Shown here: in pieces, positions 1-8,296 of the stretch
How positions within the stretch are numbered: the first letter of the stretch is position 1
How the letters are laid out: every line of letters begins with the position of its first letter
DNA from: CBDTTW01 sp965363675
Lineage (GTDB): Bacteria > Bacteroidota > Rhodothermia > Rhodothermales > DASSAV01
Direction: 5' to 3'
Length of the DNA stretch: 26,937 bases
Assembly: GCA_965363675.1 (NCBI GenBank)
Contig: CBDTTW010000017.1
Span: 1 to 26,937 of the forward strand
Translations under genes and position numbers: made by a program
Notes under the pieces: generated by a model
What the model was told of the DNA's origin: nothing
Databases searched by the model: none
The model's input: only the letters and a program-made list of their open reading frames with translations

Positions 1-1
1 G

Positions 2-1234
2 TCGGCGGCGTTCGTCGGCGGCGACTTCGTGCGGATGGGAGGGCAGGTTTCGGCCTACGTCAGCCGGTGGCTTCCGGAGGCGGCGGGCCTGCGGACGCGC
101 TCGGAGGCGCAGCCGGCCGGGTGGGCGCTGCACGGCCTCGTGCTCGACCCGCTTTCGCACGCCCCCGCCGATGTGTTCGCGAGTCTCGGCGGCGCCCTCC
201 GCTACGTGGTCGGCTTCGACGCCGGCTACCAGACCTACCGCCCCGAGGCGCCCGCCGGGCAGAACAGCCTCGCGGCCATGCGGCTGGGCTACGGCTACTG
301 GGTGCGCGCCTCGGCTCCCGGCGTCTGGACCTACCAGGGCGCGCCGCCGCCGCCCGGCTTCTCGCTGAACCTGCGCGCCGGCTGGAACCTCCTCGCGTAC
401 TGGAAGGATGCGCCGCAGCCGACCGCGCAGGCTTTTGCGGCGCTCGTCGGGGCGGGCGCGCTCCGCAGCGTCCTCGGCTTCGACGGCGGCTACCGCAGCT
501 TTACGCCCGGCGCCCCGGCGCCGGCCAACACCCTGGCGCAGCTAGAGCCGGGGCGCGGCTACTGGGTCAACCTTTCGGCGGCGGCCCCCGGCTTTGCGTT
601 TCCGGAGCCGGGCGCGGCCAAGGAGGCGCTTGCGGCGGCCCCCGAGGGGCTCGAAGCCTCGCGCCTGGGGGCGGCGCCCTCGCCGTTTGCGCAGTTCGTC
701 GCAGGCGAAGCGCCCGAGGGCGTGGTGGAAATCGTCACGCCCGGGGGCCTGGTCGTCGGCGTCGCCGTGAGCATCGGGGGCGTGCTGCAAACGGCGGCCG
801 TCTACGGCGACGACCCGACGACGCCGGCCGTGGACGGCGCGCGCGCCGGCGAAACGCTCTCGTTCCGAGGGGCGACGGGCCTTTTTGCTGAAACGATAGT
901 GTACGAAGGCGGCCTGAAGACGACGCAGGTGCGCCTCGGGGCGGCCGGAGCGTCGGCGCAGGAACTGCCCCGGACCTACGCGCTCTCGGCGCCGTACCCG
1001 AACCCGTTCAACCCGTCCGCGACGGCGCCGTTCGAACTGCCGGAGGCGGCTTGGGTGCGCCTGCGGCTCTACGACGCCCTGGGCCGGGAGGTGCAGCGCC
1101 TGGTCGAGGGCGAGCGCATGGCAGGGCGCTACACAGCCGTCATCGACGGGAGCCGCCTGAGCAGCGGTCTGTACGTGGTGCGGCTGGAGGCGGGCGGGCG
1201 CTCGTTCTCGCGCAGCGTCCTGCTCGTGAAGTAG
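2..1234 (+). CDS. Secreted protein with T9SS C-terminal sorting domain (5'-truncated)
   Basis: The frame is open to the left edge of the window, so the N-terminus and any signal peptide are missing; 410 residues are visible. Two tandem copies of a Trp/Gly-rich module occur at visible residues about 41-112 and 126-191. Each has a GFDxGY segment (71 and 159) followed by a GxGYWV segment (96 and 184), and GWNLLAYW opens the second. A stretch of about 100 residues of unknown fold follows. The last 80 residues (331-410) form a typical type IX secretion sorting domain: YPNPFNP at 332-338, then VRLRLYDALGREV, a glycine near GRYT, and SSGLYVVRLEAGG, ending in a hydrophobic strand plus Lys. The known role of this domain is to direct cargo through the outer membrane by the Por/T9SS machinery. 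The cargo function itself is not recognisable. An internal GTG at 29 could be mistaken for the start, but the frame continues upstream of it. Confidence 0.85.
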   Translation, partial: SAAFVGGDFVRMGGQVSAYVSRWLPEAAGLRTRSEAQPAGWALHGLVLDPLSHAPADVFASLGGALRYVVGFDAGYQTYRPEAPAGQNSLAAMRLGYGYWVRASAPGVWTYQGAPPPPGFSLNLRAGWNLLAYWKDAPQPTAQAFAALVGAGALRSVLGFDGGYRSFTPGAPAPANTLAQLEPGRGYWVNLSAAAPGFAFPEPGAAKEALAAAPEGLEASRLGAAPSPFAQFVAGEAPEGVVEIVTPGGLVVGVAVSIGGVLQTAAVYGDDPTTPAVDGARAGETLSFRGATGLFAETIVYEGGLKTTQVRLGAAGASAQELPRTYALSAPYPNPFNPSATAPFELPEAAWVRLRLYDALGREVQRLVEGERMAGRYTAVIDGSRLSSGLYVVRLEAGGRSFSRSVLLVK

Positions 1235-1298
1235 CCGCCGATGCTTTCCCAAGGGGAATAGCCTATTTTGGGCGAGCCAACGCCCTCCCTGCGCCGCT

Positions 1299-2612
1299 GT
1301 GGAAAGCCGCACCAAACTTTTTTCGGACCCCGTACACGGCTTCATTGCGGCGCCGCGCGGGCTGGTGCTGGCCCTCATCGAATCGCCGGAGGTGCAGCGG
1401 CTGCGGCGCATCCGGCAGCTCGGCGTCGGGCACCTGGTGTTTCCCGGCGCCGAGCACACCCGCTTCGGGCATGCCCTTGGGGCGATGGCGCTCATGCAGG
1501 AGGCCCTTGCGACGATCTGCGACAAGGGCACCCCGATCTCGCCCGACGAGCACCGCGCGGCGCTGCTGGCCGCCCTGCTGCACGACATCGGGCACGGGCC
1601 GTTCTCGCACACGCTCGAAAAGGAACTCATCGCCGGCTTCCGCCACGAGCAGATGAGCCGCCACCTGCTCGCCGCGCTCAACGCCCGTTTCGGCGGCGCG
1701 CTCGACCGGACGATCGCCATGTACGACGGCGTCTACGAGCGCCCGTTCTTCCACGAGCTGATCTCCAGCCAGCTCGACATGGACCGCCTCGACTACCTGC
1801 GTCGCGATTCGTTCTTCACGGGCGTCGTGGAGGGGCGCGTCGGCGTGGAGCGCATCATCAAGACGATGCGCGTGCACCCCGAGGAGGGCGGCCCGGAGGC
1901 GCGCCTGGTCATCGAGAGCAAAGGCGTCTACGCCGCCGAGAACTTCATCATCGCGCGGCGCCTGATGTACTGGCAGGTGTACCTGCATAAAACGGTGCTC
2001 TCCGGCGACCACTTGCTGCATGCCACGCTGCGGCGCGTGCGGCGGCATTTTGCCGAGGGGCGCGCGGCGCTCGTGGAAGGGTGCTCGCCGCCGTTGCGGT
2101 TTTTCCTGGAGCGCACCCTCCACGCCCGCGACGCCGCCGACCCCGAGGTGATGCAGGCGTACACGGCGCTCGACGATGCGGACGTGCTCTTCAGCCTCAA
2201 GCAGTGGCGCCACAGCGCCGACCGGGTGCTGGCCGACCTGGCCGACCGCTTCATCAACCGCCGGTTCTTCCGGGTGACGTTCCTAGACGAGGAACCCACC
2301 GCCGACGACATGGCGCGGTGGCGCGAGCAGGTGGGGCGCTGGCTGGAAAGCGCCGGCCTCGGGGCGGCCGCCGACGCGGACGACTACTTGCGCCGCGACC
2401 GCTCGCGGCACGCCGCCTACGAGCTGGACGAGCAGAGCATCCGCATCCTCGACCGGCAGGGCGCCGTCCGCGACATCACCGAGGTGCTCGACGCCTCCTC
2501 GCGCGCGGCGCTCTCGTGCTTCGTCGTCAAGCCCTACGTGTGCTACCCCAAGGAGGCGCCGCTATTTCCGGAGGACGGGCCGCCCGGCGGCGACTTGCCG
2601 GGGGCGGTTTAG
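1299..2612 (+). CDS. HD-domain phosphohydrolase (dNTPase-like)
   Basis: This 437-residue protein belongs to the HD superfamily of metal-dependent phosphohydrolases, in the group related to dNTP triphosphohydrolases (YdhJ/SAMHD1-like). The N-terminus reads KLFSDPVHGFI, which is characteristic of the group. Metal-ligand residues appear as H53 (AEHTRFGHALG), H95-D96 (LLHDIGHGPFSHTLE) and the later ISSQLDMDRLDYLRRDS segment at about 155-171. The substrate cannot be read from the sequence; dNTP or another nucleotide is an inference from the family. The start is GTG, with no Shine-Dalgarno sequence visible. An imperfect Bacteroidota-like -7 element (TATTTTG) lies at 1264-1270, about 28 bases upstream. 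The stop codon overlaps that of the convergent hpt gene. Confidence 0.85.
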   Translation: MESRTKLFSDPVHGFIAAPRGLVLALIESPEVQRLRRIRQLGVGHLVFPGAEHTRFGHALGAMALMQEALATICDKGTPISPDEHRAALLAALLHDIGHGPFSHTLEKELIAGFRHEQMSRHLLAALNARFGGALDRTIAMYDGVYERPFFHELISSQLDMDRLDYLRRDSFFTGVVEGRVGVERIIKTMRVHPEEGGPEARLVIESKGVYAAENFIIARRLMYWQVYLHKTVLSGDHLLHATLRRVRRHFAEGRAALVEGCSPPLRFFLERTLHARDAADPEVMQAYTALDDADVLFSLKQWRHSADRVLADLADRFINRRFFRVTFLDEEPTADDMARWREQVGRWLESAGLGAAADADDYLRRDRSRHAAYELDEQSIRILDRQGAVRDITEVLDASSRAALSCFVVKPYVCYPKEAPLFPEDGPPGGDLPGAV

Positions 2613-3187
2613 GCGTCGGTGTCGTCCTGGATGTAGAGGTGGCGGAGGTTGCGGCCGAGCTGCCCGTAGTCGAGGCCGTACCCGATGACGAACAGGTTGG
2701 GGATGCGGAAGCCGACGTAGTCGAGCGGCACCTCGACGCGCGTGGCCTCGTGCTTGTGCAGGAACGTGGCGACGGCGAGGCTGGCGGGGTGATGCTCGGC
2801 GAGCTTGTTCAGGATGTACTGCATCGAGAGGCCCGTATCGACGATGTCCTCCACGACGATGACGTGGCGGTTGGCGATGTCGGCGTCGATTTTCTTGAGG
2901 TCGTAGACGAGGCCGCTGGAGACCTTCTGCGCGCCGTAGGAGGAAAGCTTCATGAAGTCCACCTCGCACTCGATGTCGAGGCAGCGCATGAGGTCGGAGA
3001 TGAACATGAAGGCGCCGTTGAGCACGCCGATGAGGATGGGCTTGCGGTGGCGGTAGTCCTCGGCGATCTGGCGTCCAAGCTCCGTCACGCGCTCGCGGAT
3101 GGCGTGTTCGTCCAGGTAAACGCGGAAGCGTTCGTCGCGGCACATCACGGGCTCGGGGGCGTCGGCGGAGGTGTGGGCAGGCGTCAT
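2609..3187 (-). CDS. hpt: Hypoxanthine phosphoribosyltransferase
   Basis: This purine-salvage enzyme transfers phosphoribose from PRPP to hypoxanthine or guanine in the cytoplasm. From the ATG at 3187 it has 192 residues. Visible features are the substrate-binding segment GVLNGAFMFISDL (54-66), the flexible-loop region with KLSSYG (80-85), the PRPP-binding motif VVEDIVDTGLS (111-121) and FVIGYGLDYGQLGRNL near the C-terminus. An alternative ATG at 3145 would give 178 residues, the usual length of the family, so the first 14 residues are uncertain. The gene follows tilS by 79 bases on the same strand. TilS-Hpt neighbourhood is common in many bacteria (often followed by ftsH, which is absent here). 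Confidence 0.92.
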   Translation of the reverse strand: MTPAHTSADAPEPVMCRDERFRVYLDEHAIRERVTELGRQIAEDYRHRKPILIGVLNGAFMFISDLMRCLDIECEVDFMKLSSYGAQKVSSGLVYDLKKIDADIANRHVIVVEDIVDTGLSMQYILNKLAEHHPASLAVATFLHKHEATRVEVPLDYVGFRIPNLFVIGYGLDYGQLGRNLRHLYIQDDTDA

Positions 3188-3214
3188 GGGCGCGGGGGCT
3201 GGTGGGTGAAGCCT

Positions 3215-3245
3215 TAAAGGTACGCCGCGCAGGGGCAGGCCGAAC
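3215..3245 (-). promoter_or_regulatory. Candidate promoter for hpt
   Basis: Read on the minus strand, TACCTTTA (3215-3222) matches seven of eight positions of the Bacteroidota -7 element TAnnTTTG. A weak GTTC sits 19 bases upstream (3242-3245) where TTTG is expected. Initiation about seven bases downstream would leave a leader of roughly 20 bases before the ATG at 3187. This would let hpt be transcribed apart from mutL-tilS. The match is by eye only. Confidence 0.35.
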
Positions 3246-3266
3246 AGGGGGCGCCGAGCTTTTGGC

Positions 3267-4658
3267 TCAGGCGTGGGGCGCGAACGTGATGCGGGCGACG
3301 CGGCGCGTCTCCGGGCGCACGCGCGGCGCGTGGGCCATGCGCACGCCGGGGACCCACACGATGGTTTTGCCCGAGAGCACCACGAGCGCATCGTCGCGGC
3401 GGAAGGTGGGCAGGCCCTCGTCGGTGAGCAGGTCGCTGATTTTTTTGCGTCCGGTCATGCCGAGCGGCCGGAGGCGGTCGCCGGGGGCCCAGCGGCGCAC
3501 CGTGAGCGGCAGTTCGAGGCGGTCGGCGTCGAAGTAGGCCGTCCAGGGGGCGCCTTCGGAGAGGTCGGTGGGCGGCTCGGGGAGGAGGTCGAGGCGCAGG
3601 ACGCCGCCGGGCGCGTCGAGGGGGAGGCCGGGCGCGAGCGTCGCCGGGGCGCCGGGAGCGGCTTCGGAGGCCGGGGGCAGCAGCACGAGGCGGTCGCGGT
3701 CGCGCCAGACGGCGCCCCACGGCCCCGAGGCGCGGCGGCCGGTCTGGGCGTGCGTGAGCGCTTCGAGGCGGCGGGCAAACGCCGAGGTGCGGGGGGCGCG
3801 CGGCAGGTGCAGCTTGGCTGCTTCGAGGTAGACGAGGCGGCGTTCGGCGGCGCTCCAGGCGGCGGCGACGTTCAGGTCGAGCGCGACGCCGGCGGCGGCA
3901 GGCTGGAGGCACTGCGCCAGCAGCAGGCTCAGGCGCGGCTCCAGCACGTACTCGATGACCTCGGCCGTCAGGGCGGCCTCGCGCGCCAGCGCCAGCGAGA
4001 CGCCGCTGCCGAAGATCTCCTGCACGAGCGGCATGATCTCGGTGCGGAGCGCCGAGCGGCGGTATTTGCGGCTGTGGTTGGCGGCATCCTCGCGCCACAG
4101 GAGCCGTTCTTCCTGGGCAAAGGCTGCGATCCGGGCGCGCCCGATCTCCAGCAGCGGGCGCACCACGCGCACCCCGGATTTGCCGAGCGGCCGGGCGGCG
4201 GCCATGCCGGCAAGGCCCCGGATGCCCGTGCCCCGGAACAGGTTGATCAGCACGGTCTCGGCCTGGTCGTCGGCGTGGTGGGCGACGGCCACGGCGCCGG
4301 CGCCCGCCCGGCGGGCCACGCGCTCGAAGAAGCGGTAGCGGCAGCGCCGGGCGAGCGCCTGCGTCGAGAGGCGCGAACCCTGCCGGAGCGCCGCCATGTC
4401 CGGGTGCGCCGTGTGCAACGGCAGCCCGGCCTCGGCGCAGAGGCGGCGCACGAACGCCTCGTCCTCGTCGGAGGCCGCCCCGCGCAACCCGTAGTTTACG
4501 TGGGCGACGACAGGGCGGCAGCCGAGCTGCACGAGCGCATGCAAAAGCGCGCGCGAATCCACGCCGCCGCTGACGCCTGCCACGAGCGGCTGGTCGGGCG
4601 CGATCTCCAGGCGCAGCAGGGCCGCGCGCACGGCATCGAGGAAAGAAGAGGTGGTCAT
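3267..4658 (-). CDS. tilS: tRNA(Ile)-lysidine synthase
   Basis: TilS attaches lysine to C34 of the CAU-anticodon isoleucine tRNA in an ATP-dependent reaction, changing its decoding from AUG to AUA; it is normally essential. The protein has 463 residues. The N-terminal N-type ATP-pyrophosphatase domain carries the P-loop SGGVDS (30-35), VNYGLRG (54-60), AHHADDQAETVLINLFRGTGIRGLAGM (126-152) and REDAANHS (189-196). The C-terminal TilS domain contains RRWAPGDRLRPLGMTGRKKISDLL. The ATG at 4658 was chosen because it overlaps the mutL stop as ATGA, and MTTSSFLDAVR leads directly into the domain; upstream in-frame codons lie inside mutL. The overlap suggests translational coupling to mutL. Confidence 0.95.
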   Translation of the reverse strand: MTTSSFLDAVRAALLRLEIAPDQPLVAGVSGGVDSRALLHALVQLGCRPVVAHVNYGLRGAASDEDEAFVRRLCAEAGLPLHTAHPDMAALRQGSRLSTQALARRCRYRFFERVARRAGAGAVAVAHHADDQAETVLINLFRGTGIRGLAGMAAARPLGKSGVRVVRPLLEIGRARIAAFAQEERLLWREDAANHSRKYRRSALRTEIMPLVQEIFGSGVSLALAREAALTAEVIEYVLEPRLSLLLAQCLQPAAAGVALDLNVAAAWSAAERRLVYLEAAKLHLPRAPRTSAFARRLEALTHAQTGRRASGPWGAVWRDRDRLVLLPPASEAAPGAPATLAPGLPLDAPGGVLRLDLLPEPPTDLSEGAPWTAYFDADRLELPLTVRRWAPGDRLRPLGMTGRKKISDLLTDEGLPTFRRDDALVVLSGKTIVWVPGVRMAHAPRVRPETRRVARITFAPHA

Positions 4659-6610
4659 CCGTGTCCGAAGCGGCGATCCAGTTCTTCCACCGGGATCTTG
4701 ATGAGCGTGGGGCGCCCGAACGGGCAGGCGTACGGCATGGCGCACAGGAAAAGCTGGTCGATGAGGGCGCGCATCTCCTTGCTGCTAAGCTTTTTGCCCG
4801 GCTGGATGGCGCTGCGCCGCGCGATGCTCTTGGCGAGGTTGTCCTGCGCCTTGAGTTGGAGCGCGTCGCGGTTCTGGCGGAACTGGTGCATCAGGTCCTC
4901 CAGGATCGAACGCTCCTCGCCGTTGCGCACGTCCATCGGCACGCCGCGCACGACGACGGAGCGGCCGCTGAACAAATCCACGTCGAAGCCGAGCGAGCGC
5001 AAATCGGGGATCAGCTCCTGCAGGAGGGCGTGATCGGAGGGGCTCAGGTCGATGGTCGTCGGGAAAAGGAGCTGCTGCGAAAGCCCGAAGCCGCTCTGGA
5101 GCGATTGCAGGGCGCGCTCGTACAGGATGCGCTCGTGGGCGGCGTTCTGATCGACGACGACGAGGCCGGACTGGATCTGCGTGAGGATGAAGCGGTAGTG
5201 CAACTGCCACATCAACGGATCGTCGGCGGCTTCGTCGGCCTCGGCGTCGGTGAGCGGCTGCGCGGCCGAGGGCACGAGGCCGCTTTCGGGGGCGCCGGGC
5301 GCGTAGAGGCGCGCCGTGAGGTCGCCCAAGGGCAATTGCGAGGCCGACTCGGCGGCGGGCCGCGCCCGGTAGTCGCCGGCGGACCCGCCGCCGGGGGCCC
5401 ATGCCGGCGAAGCCTCGGCGTAGTCGCCGTGCGCGGCGGCGCCGAAGGGCGCGGCGCTGCTGAAGGGCGACGCCGCACCGAAGCCCCCGCCGCTCAGGTC
5501 GGCGGCGGCGCCGAGCCGAGCGGAAGCGCCGTGCGAAGCCGGGCCGCCCGCCGAGGCGAACGACTGCGCCTGCGCGTCGAAGGCGGGCGACAGGCCCGCG
5601 CCTGCGAGCGCCTTGCGGACGACGGCGCGGATGAAGCCGTAGACGCCGCGCTCGTCGTCGAACTTGACCTCGGCCTTGGTCGGGTGCACGTTCACGTCCA
5701 CGTGGCGCGGGTCGAGGTCGAGAAACAGGGCGTAGAACGGGTAGGCGCCCTCGGGCAGCATCTCCTCGTAGCCGCTCAGCACGGCGTGGTCGAGGTAGCG
5801 GTTGCGCACGAACCGGTCGTTGACGACGAGGAACTGCTCGCCGCGCGACTTGCGCGCCTGGCGCGCCGCCCCGACGACGCCGCGCACGGTCAGGTAGCTG
5901 GTGGTTTCCTCCACCGGGATGAGGGCGGCGGCCGTGGCTTCCCCGAACAGCTCGCCGACGCGCCCGACGAGCGCGTCGAGCCAGTCTACGCCGGGCCAGG
6001 CGGCGAGGCGGTGCTGCGCCGCATCGTCGTGGACGAGTTCGAAGGCAAGCCGGGGGGCCGAGAGCGCCAGGAACTGAAAGGTCTCCAGGATGTGGCGGTA
6101 CTCCGTCGTGGGGGCCTTGAGGAAGTTGCGCCGCGCCGGGACGTTGTAGAACAGGTTGCGCACGGCGATGCAGGTGCCGTTGGCCGTAGCGCACGGCTCC
6201 TGCGCCACGAGCGCGCCGCCTTCCACGCGCACGAGCGTGCCGAGGGCGTCGTGCAGGCGCTTGGTTTTCAGCTCGGCGCGGCTGACGGCGCCGATGGAAG
6301 CCAGCGCCTCGCCCCGAAAGCCGAGCGTGCGCAAATGCTCCAGGTCGTCGATGCTCGTGATTTTGCTGGTGGCGTGGCGCTGGAAGCTGAGCGCGGCGTC
6401 GGCCGGGCTCATGCCGCTGCCGTCGTCGATGACGCTGATCAGGTCGCTGCCGGCGGCTTTGAGCAGGATAGTGATGCTGCGGGCGCCGGCGTCGATGGCG
6501 TTCTCGACCAGCTCCTTGACGACCGAGGCGGGGCGCTGGACGACCTCGCCGGCGGCGATTTTGTTGGCAAGGGTCTCCGGCATCACCCGGATGATGCCGC
6601 TTTCTTCCAT
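4655..6610 (-). CDS. mutL: DNA mismatch repair protein MutL
   Basis: MutL is the mismatch-repair GHKL ATPase that links MutS to strand processing. From the ATG at 6610 it has 651 residues. The ATPase domain shows KELVENAIDAG (32-42), DDGSGM (62-67) and RHATSKI...TLGFRGEAL (78-103), plus VNVHPTKAEVKF (306-317). A long Gly/Ala/Ser-rich linker spans about 340-430, and the C-terminal dimerisation domain follows. In that domain the endonuclease motifs are altered: DQNA at 487-490 where DQHA is usual, ARR at 597-599 where ACK/ACR is usual, and CPFGRP at 629-634 where CPHGRP is usual. The ATG start fits the family N-terminus (IRVMPETLANKIAAGEVV begins at residue 7); a TTG at 6664 is open but less likely. 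tilS overlaps the stop codon by four bases. Confidence 0.95.
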   Translation of the reverse strand: MEESGIIRVMPETLANKIAAGEVVQRPASVVKELVENAIDAGARSITILLKAAGSDLISVIDDGSGMSPADAALSFQRHATSKITSIDDLEHLRTLGFRGEALASIGAVSRAELKTKRLHDALGTLVRVEGGALVAQEPCATANGTCIAVRNLFYNVPARRNFLKAPTTEYRHILETFQFLALSAPRLAFELVHDDAAQHRLAAWPGVDWLDALVGRVGELFGEATAAALIPVEETTSYLTVRGVVGAARQARKSRGEQFLVVNDRFVRNRYLDHAVLSGYEEMLPEGAYPFYALFLDLDPRHVDVNVHPTKAEVKFDDERGVYGFIRAVVRKALAGAGLSPAFDAQAQSFASAGGPASHGASARLGAAADLSGGGFGAASPFSSAAPFGAAAHGDYAEASPAWAPGGGSAGDYRARPAAESASQLPLGDLTARLYAPGAPESGLVPSAAQPLTDAEADEAADDPLMWQLHYRFILTQIQSGLVVVDQNAAHERILYERALQSLQSGFGLSQQLLFPTTIDLSPSDHALLQELIPDLRSLGFDVDLFSGRSVVVRGVPMDVRNGEERSILEDLMHQFRQNRDALQLKAQDNLAKSIARRSAIQPGKKLSSKEMRALIDQLFLCAMPYACPFGRPTLIKIPVEELDRRFGHG

Positions 6611-6734
6611 AGGGATCGGGGGCAGAGCAGAGGGCGCTTCGGTAAGGCCGCCGGGGGCGGACAAGCGGCTAACAAAGGCGGCGCGCCGGGGTTCCGCACA
6701 AGTTATGCGCCGGAGCGGCGGAAGCGCCCCCGGC

Positions 6735-6752
6735 GGCTTTAGCGGTAAAGCC
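6735..6752. repeat. Short inverted repeat in the mutL-eno intergenic region
   Basis: GGCTTTA at 6735-6741 pairs perfectly with TAAAGCC at 6746-6752 around the four-base loop GCGG. No T-run follows on either strand, so it is not an intrinsic terminator. It could be a regulator site or a leader hairpin, or it could be chance. It lies 162 bases before eno and 125 bases before mutL. Confidence 0.4.
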
Positions 6753-6827
6753 CCGGGACGGGCCGACCCCTATCGAATCTTCACGGGCGGAACGGCTTCC
6801 AATGTGGCCCCCGGCGCCCCGGCGCCC

Positions 6828-6858
6828 CTTGTAATTGCTGGCAATGTTGGCGATTTTG
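6828..6858 (+). promoter_or_regulatory. Candidate promoter for eno
   Basis: CTTG at 6828-6831, a 19-base spacer and CGATTTTG at 6851-6858 follow the Bacteroidota layout TTTG-N19-TAnnTTTG. The TTTG half of the -7 element is intact, but its leading TA is replaced by CG. The element lies 55 bases before the eno start in the locally AT-rich part of the gap. No Shine-Dalgarno sequence precedes the ATG. Confidence 0.3.
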
Positions 6859-6913
6859 ACGAACTGGCAGAATCTGCCGGCCTCGCAACCCGACCACTCA
6901 TCCTATTCCTTCC

Positions 6914-8197
6914 ATGTCTTATATCGAAGATATCGTCGCACGCCAGGTGCTCGACAGCCGCGGCAACCCCACCGTCGAGGTGGACGTCATCACGACCGAC
7001 GGCGTCACGGGGCGCGCGGCCGTCCCGAGCGGCGCCTCCACGGGCGAGCACGAGGCGGTCGAGCTGCGCGACGGCGACGACGCGCAGTACCTGGGCAAGG
7101 GCGTGCTCAAGGCGGTGCAGAACGTGAACGAGACGATAGCGCCGGAGCTGGCCGGCTTCAGCGTGCTCGAACAGGTCTACATCGACGAGTACATGATCGA
7201 CATGGACGGGACGCCCAACAAGAGCAAGCTGGGCGCCAACGCCATCCTCGGCGTGTCGATGGCGGTGGCGCGCGCGGCGGCCGAGTCGCTCGGGATGCCG
7301 CTCTACCGCTACATCGGCGGCACGAACGCGCGGCGGCTTCCGGTGCCGATGATGAACATCCTCAACGGCGGCCGCCACGCCGACAACAGCGTGGACATGC
7401 AGGAGTTCATGGCGATGCCGGTGGGCGCCGAGTCGTTTTCGGAGGCGCTGCGCATGGGCACCGAGGTGTTCCACCACCTCAAGAGCGTGCTCAAGGCTAA
7501 GGGCTACAACACGGCCGTCGGCGACGAAGGCGGCTTTGCGCCTAACCTGAAGTCCAACGACGAAGCCATCGAGCTGATTCTGGAGGCCATCGAGAAGGCG
7601 GGTTACAAGGCGGGCGAGCAAATTTCGATCGCCCTCGACCCGGCGACGAGCGAGATGTACAAGAACGGCAGCTACGTCTTCTGGAAGAGCGACCCGGACC
7701 GCCCGCGCAGCTCCGAGGACATGGTGCGCCACTGGGAAAGCTGGGTCAACCAGTACCCGATCATCTCCATCGAGGACGCCATGGCCGAGAACGACTGGGA
7801 CGGCTGGCGGATGCTGACCGAGGCGGTGGGCAACAAGGTGCAACTCGTCGGGGACGACCTCTTCGTGACGAACACCGAGCGCCTGCAACAGGGCATCGAG
7901 CAGGGCTGCGCCAACTCGATCCTCATCAAGGTCAACCAGATCGGCACCCTGACCGAGACCCTGGAGGCTATCGAGCTGGCGCACAAGAACAAGTACACGG
8001 CCATCGTAAGCCATCGCTCGGGCGAGACGGAGGACAGCACCATCGCCGACCTGGCCGTGGCGACCAACGCGGGCCAGATCAAGACGGGCTCGGCCAGCCG
8101 CAGCGACCGCACGGCCAAGTACAACCAGCTCCTGCGCATCGAAGAAGAGCTCGACCAGTCGGCAATTTATCCCGGCCTGGACGCGTTCAAGTTCTAG
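6914..8197 (+). CDS. eno: Enolase
   Basis: Enolase converts 2-phosphoglycerate to phosphoenolpyruvate in glycolysis and the reverse in gluconeogenesis. The 427-residue length is normal for the family. Catalytic and metal residues are all present: the mobile loop SGAST (39-43), E164 (MQEFM), E205 (GDEGGFAPN), the metal ligands D242, E287 (SIEDAM) and D314 (GDDLF), K339 in the signature ILIKVNQIGTLTET, R368-S369 in SHRSGETED, and K390. The ATG start gives MSYIEDIVARQVLDSRGNPT, a standard enolase N-terminus. A strong intrinsic terminator follows 13 bases after the stop. A downstream ftsB-like gene mirrors the eno-ftsB order seen in many bacteria. Confidence 0.98.
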   Translation: MSYIEDIVARQVLDSRGNPTVEVDVITTDGVTGRAAVPSGASTGEHEAVELRDGDDAQYLGKGVLKAVQNVNETIAPELAGFSVLEQVYIDEYMIDMDGTPNKSKLGANAILGVSMAVARAAAESLGMPLYRYIGGTNARRLPVPMMNILNGGRHADNSVDMQEFMAMPVGAESFSEALRMGTEVFHHLKSVLKAKGYNTAVGDEGGFAPNLKSNDEAIELILEAIEKAGYKAGEQISIALDPATSEMYKNGSYVFWKSDPDRPRSSEDMVRHWESWVNQYPIISIEDAMAENDWDGWRMLTEAVGNKVQLVGDDLFVTNTERLQQGIEQGCANSILIKVNQIGTLTETLEAIELAHKNKYTAIVSHRSGETEDSTIADLAVATNAGQIKTGSASRSDRTAKYNQLLRIEEELDQSAIYPGLDAFKF

Positions 8198-8210
8198 GCG
8201 GCGCCCCCGC

Positions 8211-8258
8211 GTTTGCGCCCGGCCCTCTCGGCGCCGGGCGCAAACGGACGGGGTTTTT
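8211..8258 (+). terminator. Intrinsic terminator after eno
   Basis: A perfect 13-bp stem (8211-8223 with 8233-8245; arms start GTTTGCGCCC) encloses a nine-base loop. A run of five T follows at 8254-8258, eight bases after the stem. It begins 13 bases after the enolase stop, so enolase transcripts probably end here and the ftsB-like gene depends on read-through or its own promoter. Confidence 0.8.
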
Positions 8259-8296
8259 CCGGACGGCGCGAGAGCAAGGCATTCGTGAGGACCGGT

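Larger units (their letters stand above)
6611..6913. other. Divergent intergenic region between mutL and eno
   Basis: This 303-base stretch holds no gene I can support. It must contain the mutL and eno promoters. The eno-proximal part (about 6820-6913) is visibly more AT-rich than its surroundings and holds the eno promoter candidate at 6828-6858. The middle holds a short hairpin at 6735-6752. For mutL the best I can see on the minus strand is an ACTTG followed at a poor distance by CCTTTG, which I do not call as a promoter. An open TTG-initiated extension of mutL reaches 6664 but looks non-coding. Confidence 0.6.

Noticed and set aside
6662..6664. Upstream TTG start for MutL adding 18 residues
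   Set aside because: The added residues are Pro/Ala-rich and unlike MutL N-termini, while the ATG at 6610 places the conserved IRVxPETLANKIAAGEVV at the usual distance.
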